Positions 19,004 through 27,681 of a stretch of DNA of 64,000 nt are shown piece after piece. The notes under the pieces were generated by a model that worked only from the letters and a program-made list of their open reading frames with translations, was not told the origin of the DNA and made no database searches. Both the position numbers and the translations under genes were made by a program. Source of the stretch: Blautia luti (lineage in GTDB: Bacteria > Bacillota > Clostridia > Lachnospirales > Lachnospiraceae). The stretch spans positions 1-64,000 of the forward strand of contig NZ_JAAITI010000009.1 of NCBI RefSeq assembly GCF_013304735.1. Direction: 5' to 3'. Each line of letters begins with the position of its first letter. Positions within the stretch are counted from its first letter, which is position 1.

Positions 19004-20200
19004 TCAGGAATAAAATTCCTTACGCTTATATTTTTCCCGATATTGCCTGGGAGTCATCTTCATAAATTCTTTAAATACACTGCCAAAATGACTCTGGGAA
19101 TTAAAGCAGACATAATCGCTGATCTCCGACAGAGTCGCATCCGAATATTTCAGGAGATTGGCAGCTCTTTTTACGCGGAATTTCAGAATATAATCCTGAA
19201 TCTTTTCCCCTGTATCCTGACGGAAAATCCTGGAAAGATGCCCCTGGCTGATTCCAATGGCTTCTGCAATATCCTCCAGATAGATTTTATGGTGATAATT
19301 CTGGGAGATATAATCCTTGCACTGTTCTGTGTAGCTGGAAAAATTTCTCGTTTTTTTGGTATCTGCCACCAGTTTTGTAAATTTATAAAGACATCTTCGG
19401 TTCAGCTCAATCATCTCTTCCATTGTCTGGCACTGATCAATCTGGTTAATCAGATAGTCGCTGAGGCGGTAGGCATCTGCCGGCGCTACGCCTCCCGCTA
19501 TGGCCTCTCTTGTAGCCATAGTTGTTGTTACAATAGCCAGATTTCGCTGATTATTAAAATGTTTCTTGGAAAGAATTCCTGCTTTTTCAAAGAGTCCGGA
19601 TGCCCGCTCATTAATTTCCTCCACGTTTCCCTCTCGGATACAGTCCATTACATAGCGTTCTTCCATGTATGTATGGTGGTAAGCTGTCCCATCTGGTTTA
19701 TCCAGTTCGATACGAACCGTATCGTTCTCCTCCCGGATCTCTTTTTCCTCGATGAGGTTGTTTTTCTCCATAAGATCGTCTGGCTGTACATCGTTTCCTT
19801 CCAGGAGCTCATACAGAAAACTTACGAAATTCAGCATCCGGTTCAGGGTCATTCTGTCCGGATGGCGCTCCTCCCTCACAGACATATGGTATTTTTTGTA
19901 AAACTGGTGAATTTCCACATAACTTAGCTGTTCCACACAAACAGGGCCTGACAGATAATATTTTTCTCCACTCTGTACGCAGAAAAAATAGATTTTCCCG
20001 GATATTTTGCAAATAGCCGGTACATTCTGTTCTTTTGCCTGGCAGATCAGAGACCGACGCAATTCTTCAGATACAGTCAACGGATTCTGTTTTTCAGAAA
20101 ACACTCCAAGACTTTGGATATTTTCCCCTGTTTCGTCTGCATAAAAAATTGGAACTCCCCACAGGCTTTCCAGTTTTCTTAACAATGTATGTTCTGCCAT
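19004..20200 (-). CDS. AraC family regulator with N-terminal sensor
   Basis: 398 residues. The C-terminal about 100 residues form a double helix-turn-helix of the AraC type (IYLEDIAEAIGISQGHLSRIF and LSEISDYVCFNSQSHFGSVFKE, then MTPRQYREKY). The first about 280 residues are a sensor region without a recognised sugar cupin; it contains a possible ligand domain at about 10-110 and a helical middle. The start at 20200 (MAEHTLL) has aaagga 7 nt upstream. Placed directly upstream of the GPH operon on the same strand, so it is the likely activator of that operon. Confidence 0.88.
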   Translation of the reverse strand: MAEHTLLRKLESLWGVPIFYADETGENIQSLGVFSEKQNPLTVSEELRRSLICQAKEQNVPAICKISGKIYFFCVQSGEKYYLSGPVCVEQLSYVEIHQFYKKYHMSVREERHPDRMTLNRMLNFVSFLYELLEGNDVQPDDLMEKNNLIEEKEIREENDTVRIELDKPDGTAYHHTYMEERYVMDCIREGNVEEINERASGLFEKAGILSKKHFNNQRNLAIVTTTMATREAIAGGVAPADAYRLSDYLINQIDQCQTMEEMIELNRRCLYKFTKLVADTKKTRNFSSYTEQCKDYISQNYHHKIYLEDIAEAIGISQGHLSRIFRQDTGEKIQDYILKFRVKRAANLLKYSDATLSEISDYVCFNSQSHFGSVFKEFMKMTPRQYREKYKRKEFYS

Positions 20201-20245
20201 GTCTATATCCTTTCTTTTGCAATATAAGGCTATTAATTGGAATAA

Positions 20246-20274
20246 ATTATACGTTTTTTTCCTTTCCTGTGCAA
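20246..20274 (-). promoter_or_regulatory. Promoter of the araC-type gene
   Basis: TTGCAC at 20274-20269, 17-nt spacer, TATAAT at 20251-20246 on the minus strand. A divergent weaker candidate for the radical SAM gene is TTGCGG, 17 nt, TATGCT at about 20284-20312. Confidence 0.65.
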
Positions 20275-20349
20275 TCATGCTCTTGCGGCTTTTCCCGAGG
20301 GAGAGTATGCTTGTAGTATCATAAATAAGATAAATAAGGGGATTTTCCT

Positions 20350-21045
20350 ATGAAAATATGTGGATTTAATAAAACAACTTTACTGGATTACCCGGGCCGT
20401 GTTGCCTGCACCATTTTTCTTGGCGGTTGCAACTTCCGCTGCCCGTTCTGCCAGAATGGCGCGCTTGTTGTGGAACCGGATACACAGCCGGAATATTCCC
20501 GGGAAGAGATTCTCTCTTTTCTGAAAAAAAGGAAGGGAATTCTGGACGGCGTGTGCGTGTCCGGTGGAGAACCGACGCTCTCCGCTGAGCTTCCGGATTT
20601 TCTTCATGAAATCAAAAATCTTGGCTACGATGTAAAACTTGATACCAACGGTTCCCGTCCTTCTGTGGTAAAAAATCTCGCAGCCGATGGCCTCATCGAC
20701 AAGGTCGCCATGGATATCAAGGCCTGTCCTTCCAATTATCATGTGCTTACCGGTGTAGCTGCCGACCTGGATGCCATCCGTGAAACTGCCATGTGGCTGC
20801 TGAAGGGCGATCTGGACTATGAATTTCGTACCACCGTTGTACGGGAGCTTCATACAGAAAAAGATTTCCTGGAAATCGGTCAGTGGCTACATGATGCAAA
20901 GGCTTATTATCTTCAGGCTTACCGGGATTCCGATGGAGTTCTGATGCCCGGATTTTCTTCCTGCTCAGAGGATGAAATGAAAAACTACCGGGATATCCTT
21001 TCTCGGACAATCCCGATAGTTGAAATTCGTGGTATGGATCTGTAA
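20350..21045 (+). CDS. Radical SAM activase (NrdG2-like)
   Basis: 231 residues. Radical SAM protein with the CxxxCxxC cluster motif CNFRCPFC at about residues 27-34 and the opening KTTLLDYPGRVACTIFLGG typical of the TIGR02495 group, annotated as anaerobic ribonucleoside-triphosphate reductase activating proteins. VSGGEPTL and KLDTNGSRP are the SAM- and substrate-side motifs. Such enzymes generate a glycyl radical on a partner enzyme; no glycyl radical enzyme gene is in the window, so the partner is unknown. aaggggatttt precedes the ATG. Confidence 0.85.
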   Translation: MKICGFNKTTLLDYPGRVACTIFLGGCNFRCPFCQNGALVVEPDTQPEYSREEILSFLKKRKGILDGVCVSGGEPTLSAELPDFLHEIKNLGYDVKLDTNGSRPSVVKNLAADGLIDKVAMDIKACPSNYHVLTGVAADLDAIRETAMWLLKGDLDYEFRTTVVRELHTEKDFLEIGQWLHDAKAYYLQAYRDSDGVLMPGFSSCSEDEMKNYRDILSRTIPIVEIRGMDL

Positions 21046-21064
21046 TTCCGGAGAATTATTCTGT

Positions 21065-22087
21065 TCAGACATTGATAAAACAATACCAGTATCCGCCTTT
21101 TCCTCCCGGAATATGAATTTCAGGGCTTTCTCTGAAATAGGGAAAACCGAACATATTTGCCATAAATCGTTCCTGCTGACTGTAGCTGCCGGGGACTCCC
21201 AGTATGTACTGTCCCCGGTAGTTCTGACACAGCAGAAGATGCCCGAAATTCTGATATCCGTACATGACAAAACGGTTGTTGCAGAAACAGCCGTTTTTTC
21301 TACACAGGGTACTGCAGTCGGATGGTTTGATCTTGCGGCAGTCTGTAAACTGACCATCGTTAAATGGATCGTAGGGGATACCTGGAACCGGGCGCGGTGG
21401 TCTGGGCGGCCGCGGACCTGGATGCGGTGGTTCCGGTGGCCTTGGGCCCGGGCCTGGATGTGGGGGGCCTGCTTCTGACATCTCCAGCTTATTCTCTTCC
21501 GGAACAATTCTGTCCTCTTGCGGCACTTTCTTTGACTCCTGATTCATCATGCTCGCGGAAATCCCTTCCTCTTCTTCCTGAACTTCCTCCACCGTCATAA
21601 TCTTGTCTGCTTCCTTCTGATTTTTCTGCTCCTCCGCTCCTGCCTTTTCTATGCCTGTTTTCTCCGATTTTTTCTGCGGCTCCGTTTTCTCCTTCTTCCA
21701 CTCCCGGAAATTCTCCGGCCGGATGGGCTGGTCATCCCACTCTGTTCCCCAGAATCCTCCTGCGTCTGAAATCAGCAGCATTCCCCCAAGATCCCGGAGA
21801 TTTTTTCCCCTATCCCCGATATTCTCCGTCTCTGTTTCCAGAACACACTCAATCTGTTCCCGCCCGGTCACACAGCTTCCGATCAAGATTCCATCCATCA
21901 GGCCTTCCCGCCGCACAAATCCGTACACCCGGCACCGGCTCCCCGGCTCCAGCCCAACACAGCGAAGATGAACTTCAATCAGACACCGCCGATCTCTTGC
22001 TTCCACTCTCACATAGCCGCTGCTGCTGTCTTTTTTTCCTTTGCGATACTCATATACATATGCAACAAAACGCTGATATCCAGCCAA
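21065..22087 (-). CDS. Pro-rich protein of unknown function
   Basis: 340 residues. I do not recognise a characterised family. An N-terminal domain of about 120 residues (YVRVEARDRRCLIEVHLRCVG...GILIGSCVTG) is followed by a charged Glu/Lys-rich linker (about 130-200), a Pro/Gly/Arg-rich tract with PPHPGPGPRPP-like repeats (about 205-240) and a C-terminal domain with four Cys (DCRKIKPSDCSTLCRKNGCFC) and GHLLLC..YRGQYILGVPGSYSQQERFMANMFGFPYF. The tail looks like the C-terminal domain of Lachnospiraceae DUF6128-type proteins, which I cannot confirm. The TTG start is supported by ggaggg 7 nt upstream. Single gene, convergent with the radical SAM gene. Confidence 0.7.
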   Translation of the reverse strand: MAGYQRFVAYVYEYRKGKKDSSSGYVRVEARDRRCLIEVHLRCVGLEPGSRCRVYGFVRREGLMDGILIGSCVTGREQIECVLETETENIGDRGKNLRDLGGMLLISDAGGFWGTEWDDQPIRPENFREWKKEKTEPQKKSEKTGIEKAGAEEQKNQKEADKIMTVEEVQEEEEGISASMMNQESKKVPQEDRIVPEENKLEMSEAGPPHPGPGPRPPEPPHPGPRPPRPPRPVPGIPYDPFNDGQFTDCRKIKPSDCSTLCRKNGCFCNNRFVMYGYQNFGHLLLCQNYRGQYILGVPGSYSQQERFMANMFGFPYFRESPEIHIPGGKGGYWYCFINV

Positions 22088-22232
22088 CGCACGTCCCTCC
22101 GATATTTCGGTTTCGTTAATATATATGAAAATTGCAGGAAATCATTCCAGGAAAGCGTACATTCCCATTCCGGCTTTCCTGTCGTGGTAACACGAGGTAA
22201 CTCAAACTTACGTTCTTTTATTTTTCATAAAC

Positions 22233-22262
22233 AAAAAAGAATCCCTCAGCCAAGGGATTCTT
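22233..22262 (-). terminator. Terminator of tRNA-Pro
   Basis: aagaatccct pairs with agggattctt around a 6-nt loop; on the minus strand a T-run follows. About 10 nt past the tRNA 3' end. Confidence 0.85.
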
Positions 22263-22272
22263 AAAGCTTTAG

Positions 22273-22346
22273 TCGAAGCGACAGGATTTGAACCTGCGAC
22301 CTCTGCGTCCCGAACGCAGCGCTCTACCAAACTGAGCCACGCTTCG
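22273..22346 (-). tRNA. tRNA-Pro (anticodon CGG)
   Basis: 74 nt. The acceptor stem cgaagcg/cgcttcg pairs over 7 bp. The anticodon stem ctgcg/cgcag encloses the loop TTCGGGA, giving anticodon CGG. The T-arm has ggttcaaat. The 3' CCA is not encoded. It stands alone between its own promoter and terminator. Confidence 0.95.
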
Positions 22347-22391
22347 TTATTTTGTTTTCAGTTGTTTGTGTGTTGTTCAACTGCAAGAGCT

Positions 22392-22420
22392 ATTATATTA
22401 GAGTTTCTGTCCTTTGTCAA
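22392..22420 (-). promoter_or_regulatory. Promoter of tRNA-Pro
   Basis: TTGACA at 22420-22415, 17-nt spacer, TATAAT at 22397-22392, minus strand: a full consensus promoter about 45 nt upstream of the tRNA. Confidence 0.88.
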
Positions 22421-22466
22421 TAGAAAAAATCAAAATTTTTCAAAAAAATCGAATTTTTTATTTTTT

Positions 22467-22505
22467 ACCACTTCAGGACTGTATTTTCGCAGACCTGAAG
22501 TGGTT
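22467..22505 (-). terminator. Hairpin after the Ig-like protein gene
   Basis: accacttcagg pairs with cctgaagtggt (11 bp) with an inner ctg/cag pair. On the minus strand it is followed by A-rich rather than T-rich DNA, so it is an imperfect terminator or a 3' stabilising stem. Confidence 0.5.
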
Positions 22506-22562
22506 TCTGGAAAGGTTTTTTATATTTCGGTTATAATATTTCAGATGGAATATCAGCGGATA

Positions 22563-25500
22563 TTACTTTACTGTAACTGTCACTTTCTTTGTAACTCCGT
22601 TACTGCTTACATAGATAACAGCTTTTCCTTTTTTCACACCTTTGACAACACCCTTGCTGCTTACCGTTGCAATTTTTGTATTGCTGCTTCTGTAAGTGAT
22701 CTTTGCCTTTGAAGTAGCTGTCGCCTTGATGGTTGTTGTTTTCTTTGTCTTTACAGTTACCGCAGTTTTAGACGTGATCTTCAGGCTGCCTTTTTTAACA
22801 GTGATCTTGCAGGTTGCTTTGTAACTTCCACATTTTACTGTGATCGTAGCTGTTCCGGCTTTTTTCGCTGTTATCTTTCCGCTTGTACTTACTGTGGCAA
22901 CGGATTTACTGCTGCTTCCATAAGTTACTTTTCCGGTAAGCCCTGTTCTGTCCACCTTAACCTGACTTGTCCCGCCTACAAACAAAGTGTTTACGGATGC
23001 CGTAGCTTTTACAGTTGGTTTTTTAACGGTAATTTTGCAGGTTGCTTTATAATTACCACATTTTGCTGTAATTACAGCAGTTCCTGCTGACGCAGCAGTT
23101 ACTTTTCCTTTTGCGTCTACAGAAGCAACGGAAGATTTACTGCTTGTATAAGTTACTTTTCCGGTAACACCTGCTGTTGTTGTTTTCAGTGTAACAGTAG
23201 CCGGAGTTCCTTTTACATAAAGTGTTTTTGCTGAAACATTCAGTTTCACGGATGGAGTTTTTACCGTAAGTTTGTACTGTGCAGCCTTTCCTGCTGCAGA
23301 TGTTGCCGTGATCACGGCTGTTCCCGCTGCCTTTGCAGTTACTTTTCCGTTTGCGTCCACAGATGCAACTTTTTCATTGTTGGAAGAATATGTTACATCT
23401 TTGCAGTTCTCACCTGTAGCTTCAAGCTGTCTGGAACTTCCAATGTAAAGAATTCCCGACTTTTCTTTAAAGGCAATTGTTCCATACACCAGCTGAACAG
23501 AAACATCCGCATAATCATCACTGGAAACTTTTACCGTATAAGTTTCATTCTCCGGTCTCGCTACAGTGGAATCCAATGTAACCACTCCATTTGCGGCAGC
23601 CACATCCTGTGCAAGATATGTTGTCTTTGAAGCATGTCCCACACCTGTTGTATAGAAAACAGATACTTTCGGATTTTTATATTTATCAAGATTTGCAAGT
23701 TTTACATGGGTACTGTCTGTAAATTCCGGAGAAACAGCCATTGCTTCTGTTGCCTGCGGTTTGATATAAATACCATTTGCAAACTCATATACATAAGCTC
23801 CATCTGCCATGATATATGTAATCCTGTTTACGGTTTTTCCTGCAAGACCTGCATCTTTTGCAAACGCAACCTCATATACCTGCAGCCACATCTCGCTCAT
23901 ATGGCGCATACCATATTTTCCGCCATCTGTTGTTTCCAGGATCATTCCCTGGATCCCGGAGTTAACTGCAAAATCAGCATCACTCTTTGTGTCGCGGAGA
24001 TATTTTGTGCTGGTTTCTTTTACTTTGATCTCATAATCTCCCCAACGAGAAGATGTATTGAGTGTTGCCTCCGCATCTGTCACAGTTGCCTTTACATTAA
24101 ATTTTGTAGCACTGTATGTTCCATCTGTATTCAATTTTTTATACTGCCCAGGCTCTACCGCCGGAGTACGCCCCAGGGTGATCCCTGCTGCTTCTGTATA
24201 TACTCCGCTTTCCGGAAGTTCTCCCGCTTCTGAAAGGATCCGCGCCTCTACATACGTTTTTGCATCTGTAGCTACACTAACCTTTTTTACTCCTGCGATC
24301 TCATATCCATTTTCTGTCAGATTCTGAACATCTGCATTTCCGAAAGCAGTGCTTTTTCTGGTTGTAGCAGATGTAACGGAATCATATTTGCGGCTCGTTG
24401 CATCTCCTGCATAAAATTCCTCATATGTCAGAGTCGCTGTACCATAAAGATTTCCTGTCAGCGCTTCATGACCGTTTGCCACTTTATAATAAATATCACT
24501 TCCCGGAATCTGTGTATATCCTTCTGTTGCTCCTTTTACCCAGTAATAAGATACATTGGCAACTGTGATCGGCTCTCCTGTCAGCGTGATATTCTTTGTC
24601 ATATCCACGTAATTGTCGCTTGAGATCATAACTGTGTAGATCTCATCTTCTGCTCTGGCAACACTGCTGTCAAAAGTTACAATTCCGTTTTCTGCCACTG
24701 CATGGTCTACGACATAGGTTGTTTGCTTTCCATGTCCGCTTCCTGTTGTATAATAGACAGAAACTTTGGGATTTTCATATTTGTCAAGTCCGTCCACTTT
24801 AATCTGGGTTGTACTCTCTTTTACAAAAGCCGCCTGTACTTTCATTCCCTCTTCAGGCTGTTTTTTCACAAGAGGTGCTTTATCTCCAAACTCATATACG
24901 TAGGAACCATCCGGAGTAATATAAGTCACTTTTGAAATTTTTTCCCCGATAAGCCCGGACTCTGCTGAAAATGCAAGTTCATAAGGCTGTACCCAGATTT
25001 CATAGGTATGACGAAGTCCTACCTTCTTACCACAGGCAGTTTCAAGGATCACTCCCAGTGTATTTCCACCTACGGCAAAATCACCCTGCCTGGAATTGCG
25101 GAGATATTTTGTGCTGGCTTCTTTTACCACCAGCATGTAATCGCCCCAGATCGATGGTGCCTGGATCTGGGCAGATGCATCTGTGACTGTTGCTTTTACA
25201 TCGAATTTTGTTGCACTGTATGTTCCGTCTGTATTCAGTGTTTTATACTGTCCTGTTTCCTGTGACGGCGCTTCATTCAATGTAATATCTGCTGCCTCTG
25301 TATAGACACCCTCTCTCGGAAGCTTGGAAGCAGCTTTCAGCGCCTGTGCATCTACATAGGTTTCCGCGTCCACTGCAACACTTACATTCTTCACACCCTG
25401 GATCTGATATCCGGAAGAGGTCACCTCTGTGCTGTCCTCATTAGCAAAAATCTGATTTTTACTCGTTGTTGCCGAAGTGATAGCGTCATAGCTCTCCTGA

Positions 25501-26069
25501 GTGGTATCCCCGGCATAAAATTCCGAATAACTTAAGGTTGTCGTTCCGTACAGCTTTCCGTTCAGAGCTGTCTGCCCGTCTGCCACTTTTACATAAACGC
25601 CTGTTGTTCCTATCTGTGTATATCCCTCTGCCGGCTGCATGGACCAGAGATATTTCACTCCTGCAACAGTGATCTCAGAAGCATCCTGAAGAACCTCGCC
25701 TGCTTCTGCCATAAATGCTTCTCCATCACCGAATGCCTCTTCTGTATCCTCCTGGATCTGCGGTTCCTCTTCCTGTTGAATCTCTTCTGTTGAAATTTCT
25801 GCTACTTCTTCCTGAATAGCTTCTGCATCACTTTCTTCCGGCTCTTCCGACTGAATATCAGCTTCACCAACTTCCAGCTGGTCCTGGGAAACCGACTCCT
25901 GATCCTCGTTCTCTCCTTCTTCCTGTGCTGTCTCTCCTTGTGTTTCTCCTGACACATCACTAAAAACTTCCGCCTCAGACGCCATTGCCGTTACCGGCAC
26001 TCCTGACGCGATCACCGCTGAACTCAGAACGAGTGCAGCTGACTTCTTAAAAAGCTTCCACTTATGCAT
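22563..26069 (-). CDS. Large secreted protein: two Tp47-like modules and four Ig-like (BIG2) domains
   Basis: 1168 residues. A signal peptide (about 1-30, cut near AMASEAE) precedes an acidic Glu/Gln-rich stretch (about 31-120). Two tandem modules of about 370 residues follow (from about 132 and about 507); each starts with ITVAxVxYxW and shares TxTLxYxEFYAGD, YxxxTSATT, VYTEAAxITL and GQYKxLNTDGTYSATKF. The YGTTTLSYSEFYAGD...YDAITSAT segment resembles the start of mature Treponema Tp47 (from memory). The last about 310 residues are four BIG2 domains (SxNxKVASVDAxGKVTAxxAGTAVITA). No sorting signal is seen. Probably an exported surface or matrix protein; ligand unknown. Its own transcript, flanked by long gaps. 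Confidence 0.8.
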   Translation of the reverse strand: MHKWKLFKKSAALVLSSAVIASGVPVTAMASEAEVFSDVSGETQGETAQEEGENEDQESVSQDQLEVGEADIQSEEPEESDAEAIQEEVAEISTEEIQQEEEPQIQEDTEEAFGDGEAFMAEAGEVLQDASEITVAGVKYLWSMQPAEGYTQIGTTGVYVKVADGQTALNGKLYGTTTLSYSEFYAGDTTQESYDAITSATTSKNQIFANEDSTEVTSSGYQIQGVKNVSVAVDAETYVDAQALKAASKLPREGVYTEAADITLNEAPSQETGQYKTLNTDGTYSATKFDVKATVTDASAQIQAPSIWGDYMLVVKEASTKYLRNSRQGDFAVGGNTLGVILETACGKKVGLRHTYEIWVQPYELAFSAESGLIGEKISKVTYITPDGSYVYEFGDKAPLVKKQPEEGMKVQAAFVKESTTQIKVDGLDKYENPKVSVYYTTGSGHGKQTTYVVDHAVAENGIVTFDSSVARAEDEIYTVMISSDNYVDMTKNITLTGEPITVANVSYYWVKGATEGYTQIPGSDIYYKVANGHEALTGNLYGTATLTYEEFYAGDATSRKYDSVTSATTRKSTAFGNADVQNLTENGYEIAGVKKVSVATDAKTYVEARILSEAGELPESGVYTEAAGITLGRTPAVEPGQYKKLNTDGTYSATKFNVKATVTDAEATLNTSSRWGDYEIKVKETSTKYLRDTKSDADFAVNSGIQGMILETTDGGKYGMRHMSEMWLQVYEVAFAKDAGLAGKTVNRITYIMADGAYVYEFANGIYIKPQATEAMAVSPEFTDSTHVKLANLDKYKNPKVSVFYTTGVGHASKTTYLAQDVAAANGVVTLDSTVARPENETYTVKVSSDDYADVSVQLVYGTIAFKEKSGILYIGSSRQLEATGENCKDVTYSSNNEKVASVDANGKVTAKAAGTAVITATSAAGKAAQYKLTVKTPSVKLNVSAKTLYVKGTPATVTLKTTTAGVTGKVTYTSSKSSVASVDAKGKVTAASAGTAVITAKCGNYKATCKITVKKPTVKATASVNTLFVGGTSQVKVDRTGLTGKVTYGSSSKSVATVSTSGKITAKKAGTATITVKCGSYKATCKITVKKGSLKITSKTAVTVKTKKTTTIKATATSKAKITYRSSNTKIATVSSKGVVKGVKKGKAVIYVSSNGVTKKVTVTVK

Positions 26070-26472
26070 ACCTGTCCTCCTCTTTGTCTTTTATATTACA
26101 CGACTTTATACCAGATTATGACCTTACAGCTGCTCTGGTTAATTGAAATTTCTTCTGCAGGATATTCAACATATGTCAGTTTCTGCAGAAGTGCTCTGTC
26201 AAGCACGCTTTAGTTTGTTCAAACTAACATATTGTCATTTTATCAATGCTTAAATTATTTGTCTATACATATCTGGCAAAAAAGCCTCACGGTTATTGTT
26301 GTTTTTTTCTCAACTAGAAATTGTTTTCAAAATATTTATATTATTATCTGATATTTCAAATAAAAAAAGTATATATTCCAAGACATCATTTCAGGAAATG
26401 CAACAGCCATTGCCATTTCCTCCGGCATTCTCAGATCATATACTTTTTATATTTCTATATTTTTGCTTTCTT
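26070..26472. other. Long intergenic region, promoter side of the Ig-like protein gene
   Basis: No gene seen in 403 bp. It contains a 16-bp perfect inverted repeat TAGTTTGTTCAAACTA at 26211-26226, a TTGACA box on the minus strand (26202-26197) without a clear -10, two ttctgcag-containing sites (26181-26190 is palindromic) and, at 26363-26449, nested inverted repeats (aaaaaagtatat/atatactttttt-like and aggaaatg/catttcct) that may terminate the DUF1284 transcript. Confidence 0.45.
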
Positions 26473-26913
26473 TTATGCCCAGCGGCTCTTCTGTTCTTCG
26501 CAGATACTGTTCCACTGGCAGTTTCCACAGATTTCCTTACGTTTATCCATCGCAAGGATTTTTTCCTGTACTTTTTTTGTAAATTCGCTGAAGTGCAATG
26601 TCTGTCCGGCCTTCAGTCCACATTTTTCCAGCACGGCATTGTCATACTCTGCCACTTTATCTCCGGCTTCGCAATGTCCGCCCAGATTATTCGGACAGGC
26701 AGAGCAGATCTCATCCGTATCCACATGAAGCCTTATTTTCTTTCCCTCCAGAAAAATCTTCAGCATCTCGGACATATGTGCAGTAAAACCGTTACTGTAG
26801 CCTTCCCCCTTAAAATACGCCAGGCACATACCATGATGAGGGCGCAGAGGAATGATTATTTCCTCTGTGCCCTCATCAGAAGCATATGCCGCAGCAATGC
26901 TTTTATCTTGCAT
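26473..26913 (-). CDS. DUF1284 domain protein (cysteine-rich)
   Basis: 146 residues. DUF1284 family, function unknown. Begins its conserved part with LRPHHGMC, then CSACPNNxxxxC, a CGLKAGQ turn and a final CGNCQWNSIC. Eight or more conserved cysteines suggest an iron-sulfur cluster or zinc site. The start at 26913 overlaps the end of bioY by 11 bp and has aggaaagg upstream, so the two genes are translationally coupled; an upstream in-frame ATG would read deep into bioY. Confidence 0.82.
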   Translation of the reverse strand: MQDKSIAAAYASDEGTEEIIIPLRPHHGMCLAYFKGEGYSNGFTAHMSEMLKIFLEGKKIRLHVDTDEICSACPNNLGGHCEAGDKVAEYDNAVLEKCGLKAGQTLHFSEFTKKVQEKILAMDKRKEICGNCQWNSICEEQKSRWA

Positions 26914-27454
26914 ATTTACGTACCTTTCCTGATAAAACATAAGCCAGTGCGATCTTGATAAGATCCGGAATGATAAACGGGAATACGCACCAGCCAAGAA
27001 CTGCCATCAGACCTACCGGACCTGTGCTTCTTGTGTAAGCAAACATAAACCATGCGGTTCCAAATGCATAGCATACGATCAGTCCAATGATCATGGAAAT
27101 GATCTGAACAACCGGCTTTCTGCCAAAAACACTTTCAATGGCCCACATAACAAGTGCGGAAAAGATAAATCCGATAATATATCCACCTGCATTTCCAAGA
27201 AGAGATCCGATTCCTCCGGAAAATCCCGCAAATACCGGAACGCCTACAGCTCCAAGAAGAACGTAAACCAGAACTGCCAGAGTTCCCCTTTTTCCTCCAA
27301 GTACACCTACTGCCATAAATACACCAAATGTCTGCAAAGTAAATGGTACCTGTGCCGGAATGGAAATCCATGAGCAAACTGCCATCACTACTGCAAAAAC
27401 CGCGATATAAACAAGATCGTAAGTCTTGCTTCTGGTTGCTGCCGCTGTTGTCAT
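26903..27454 (-). CDS. bioY: Biotin transporter BioY
   Basis: 183 residues, six membrane helices. Substrate-binding (S) component of an energy-coupling-factor biotin importer. The family features IPAQVPFTLQTFGVFMAVGVLGGKRG and GVPVFAGFSGGIGSLLGNAGGYIIGF are clear. No EcfA/EcfT genes are close, so it must use a shared ECF module or work alone. The gene is followed by an overlapping DUF1284 gene. Confidence 0.93.
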   Translation of the reverse strand: MTTAAATRSKTYDLVYIAVFAVVMAVCSWISIPAQVPFTLQTFGVFMAVGVLGGKRGTLAVLVYVLLGAVGVPVFAGFSGGIGSLLGNAGGYIIGFIFSALVMWAIESVFGRKPVVQIISMIIGLIVCYAFGTAWFMFAYTRSTGPVGLMAVLGWCVFPFIIPDLIKIALAYVLSGKVRKYAR

Positions 27455-27539
27455 AATAACCTAAGTCCTCTCTTTCCTTTTCTGCTTTCCCTGCCGGAAA
27501 ATCGTCTTACATCTTTTCCTAATGATTTCCGTCTTTTGC

Positions 27540-27575
27540 TGTTAATAATTTAACACAGCGCGTTTAGATTGTCAA
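27540..27575 (-). promoter_or_regulatory. bioY promoter with overlapping palindrome
   Basis: TTGACA at 27575-27570, 17-nt spacer, TAAATT at 27552-27547. A perfect inverted repeat TGTTAA-TAAT-TTAACA (27540-27555) covers the -10, so a bound repressor would block transcription. It does not match the spaced BirA operator pattern I know, so the regulator is unassigned. Confidence 0.55.
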
Positions 27576-27610
27576 CCAATTTCTTCTCTTACAGTTTACG
27601 TTTTTTCTGC

Positions 27611-27639
27611 TTTCAAAATTTCTTCTCCGATGTTATACT
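27611..27639 (+). promoter_or_regulatory. Promoter of the pduB-like gene
   Basis: TTTCAA at 27611-27616, 17-nt spacer, TATACT at 27634-27639. The coding start is 43 nt downstream with aaggggg as ribosome site. Confidence 0.55.
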
Positions 27640-27681
27640 GAAAGTAATGATTTTTCAGCCTAAAAAGGGGGATTTTTCCAT

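Noticed and set aside
27540-27575. BirA operator at bioY
   Set aside because: The palindrome has a 4-nt centre rather than the long spacer of BirA sites and lacks the TTGTTAAC half-site order.
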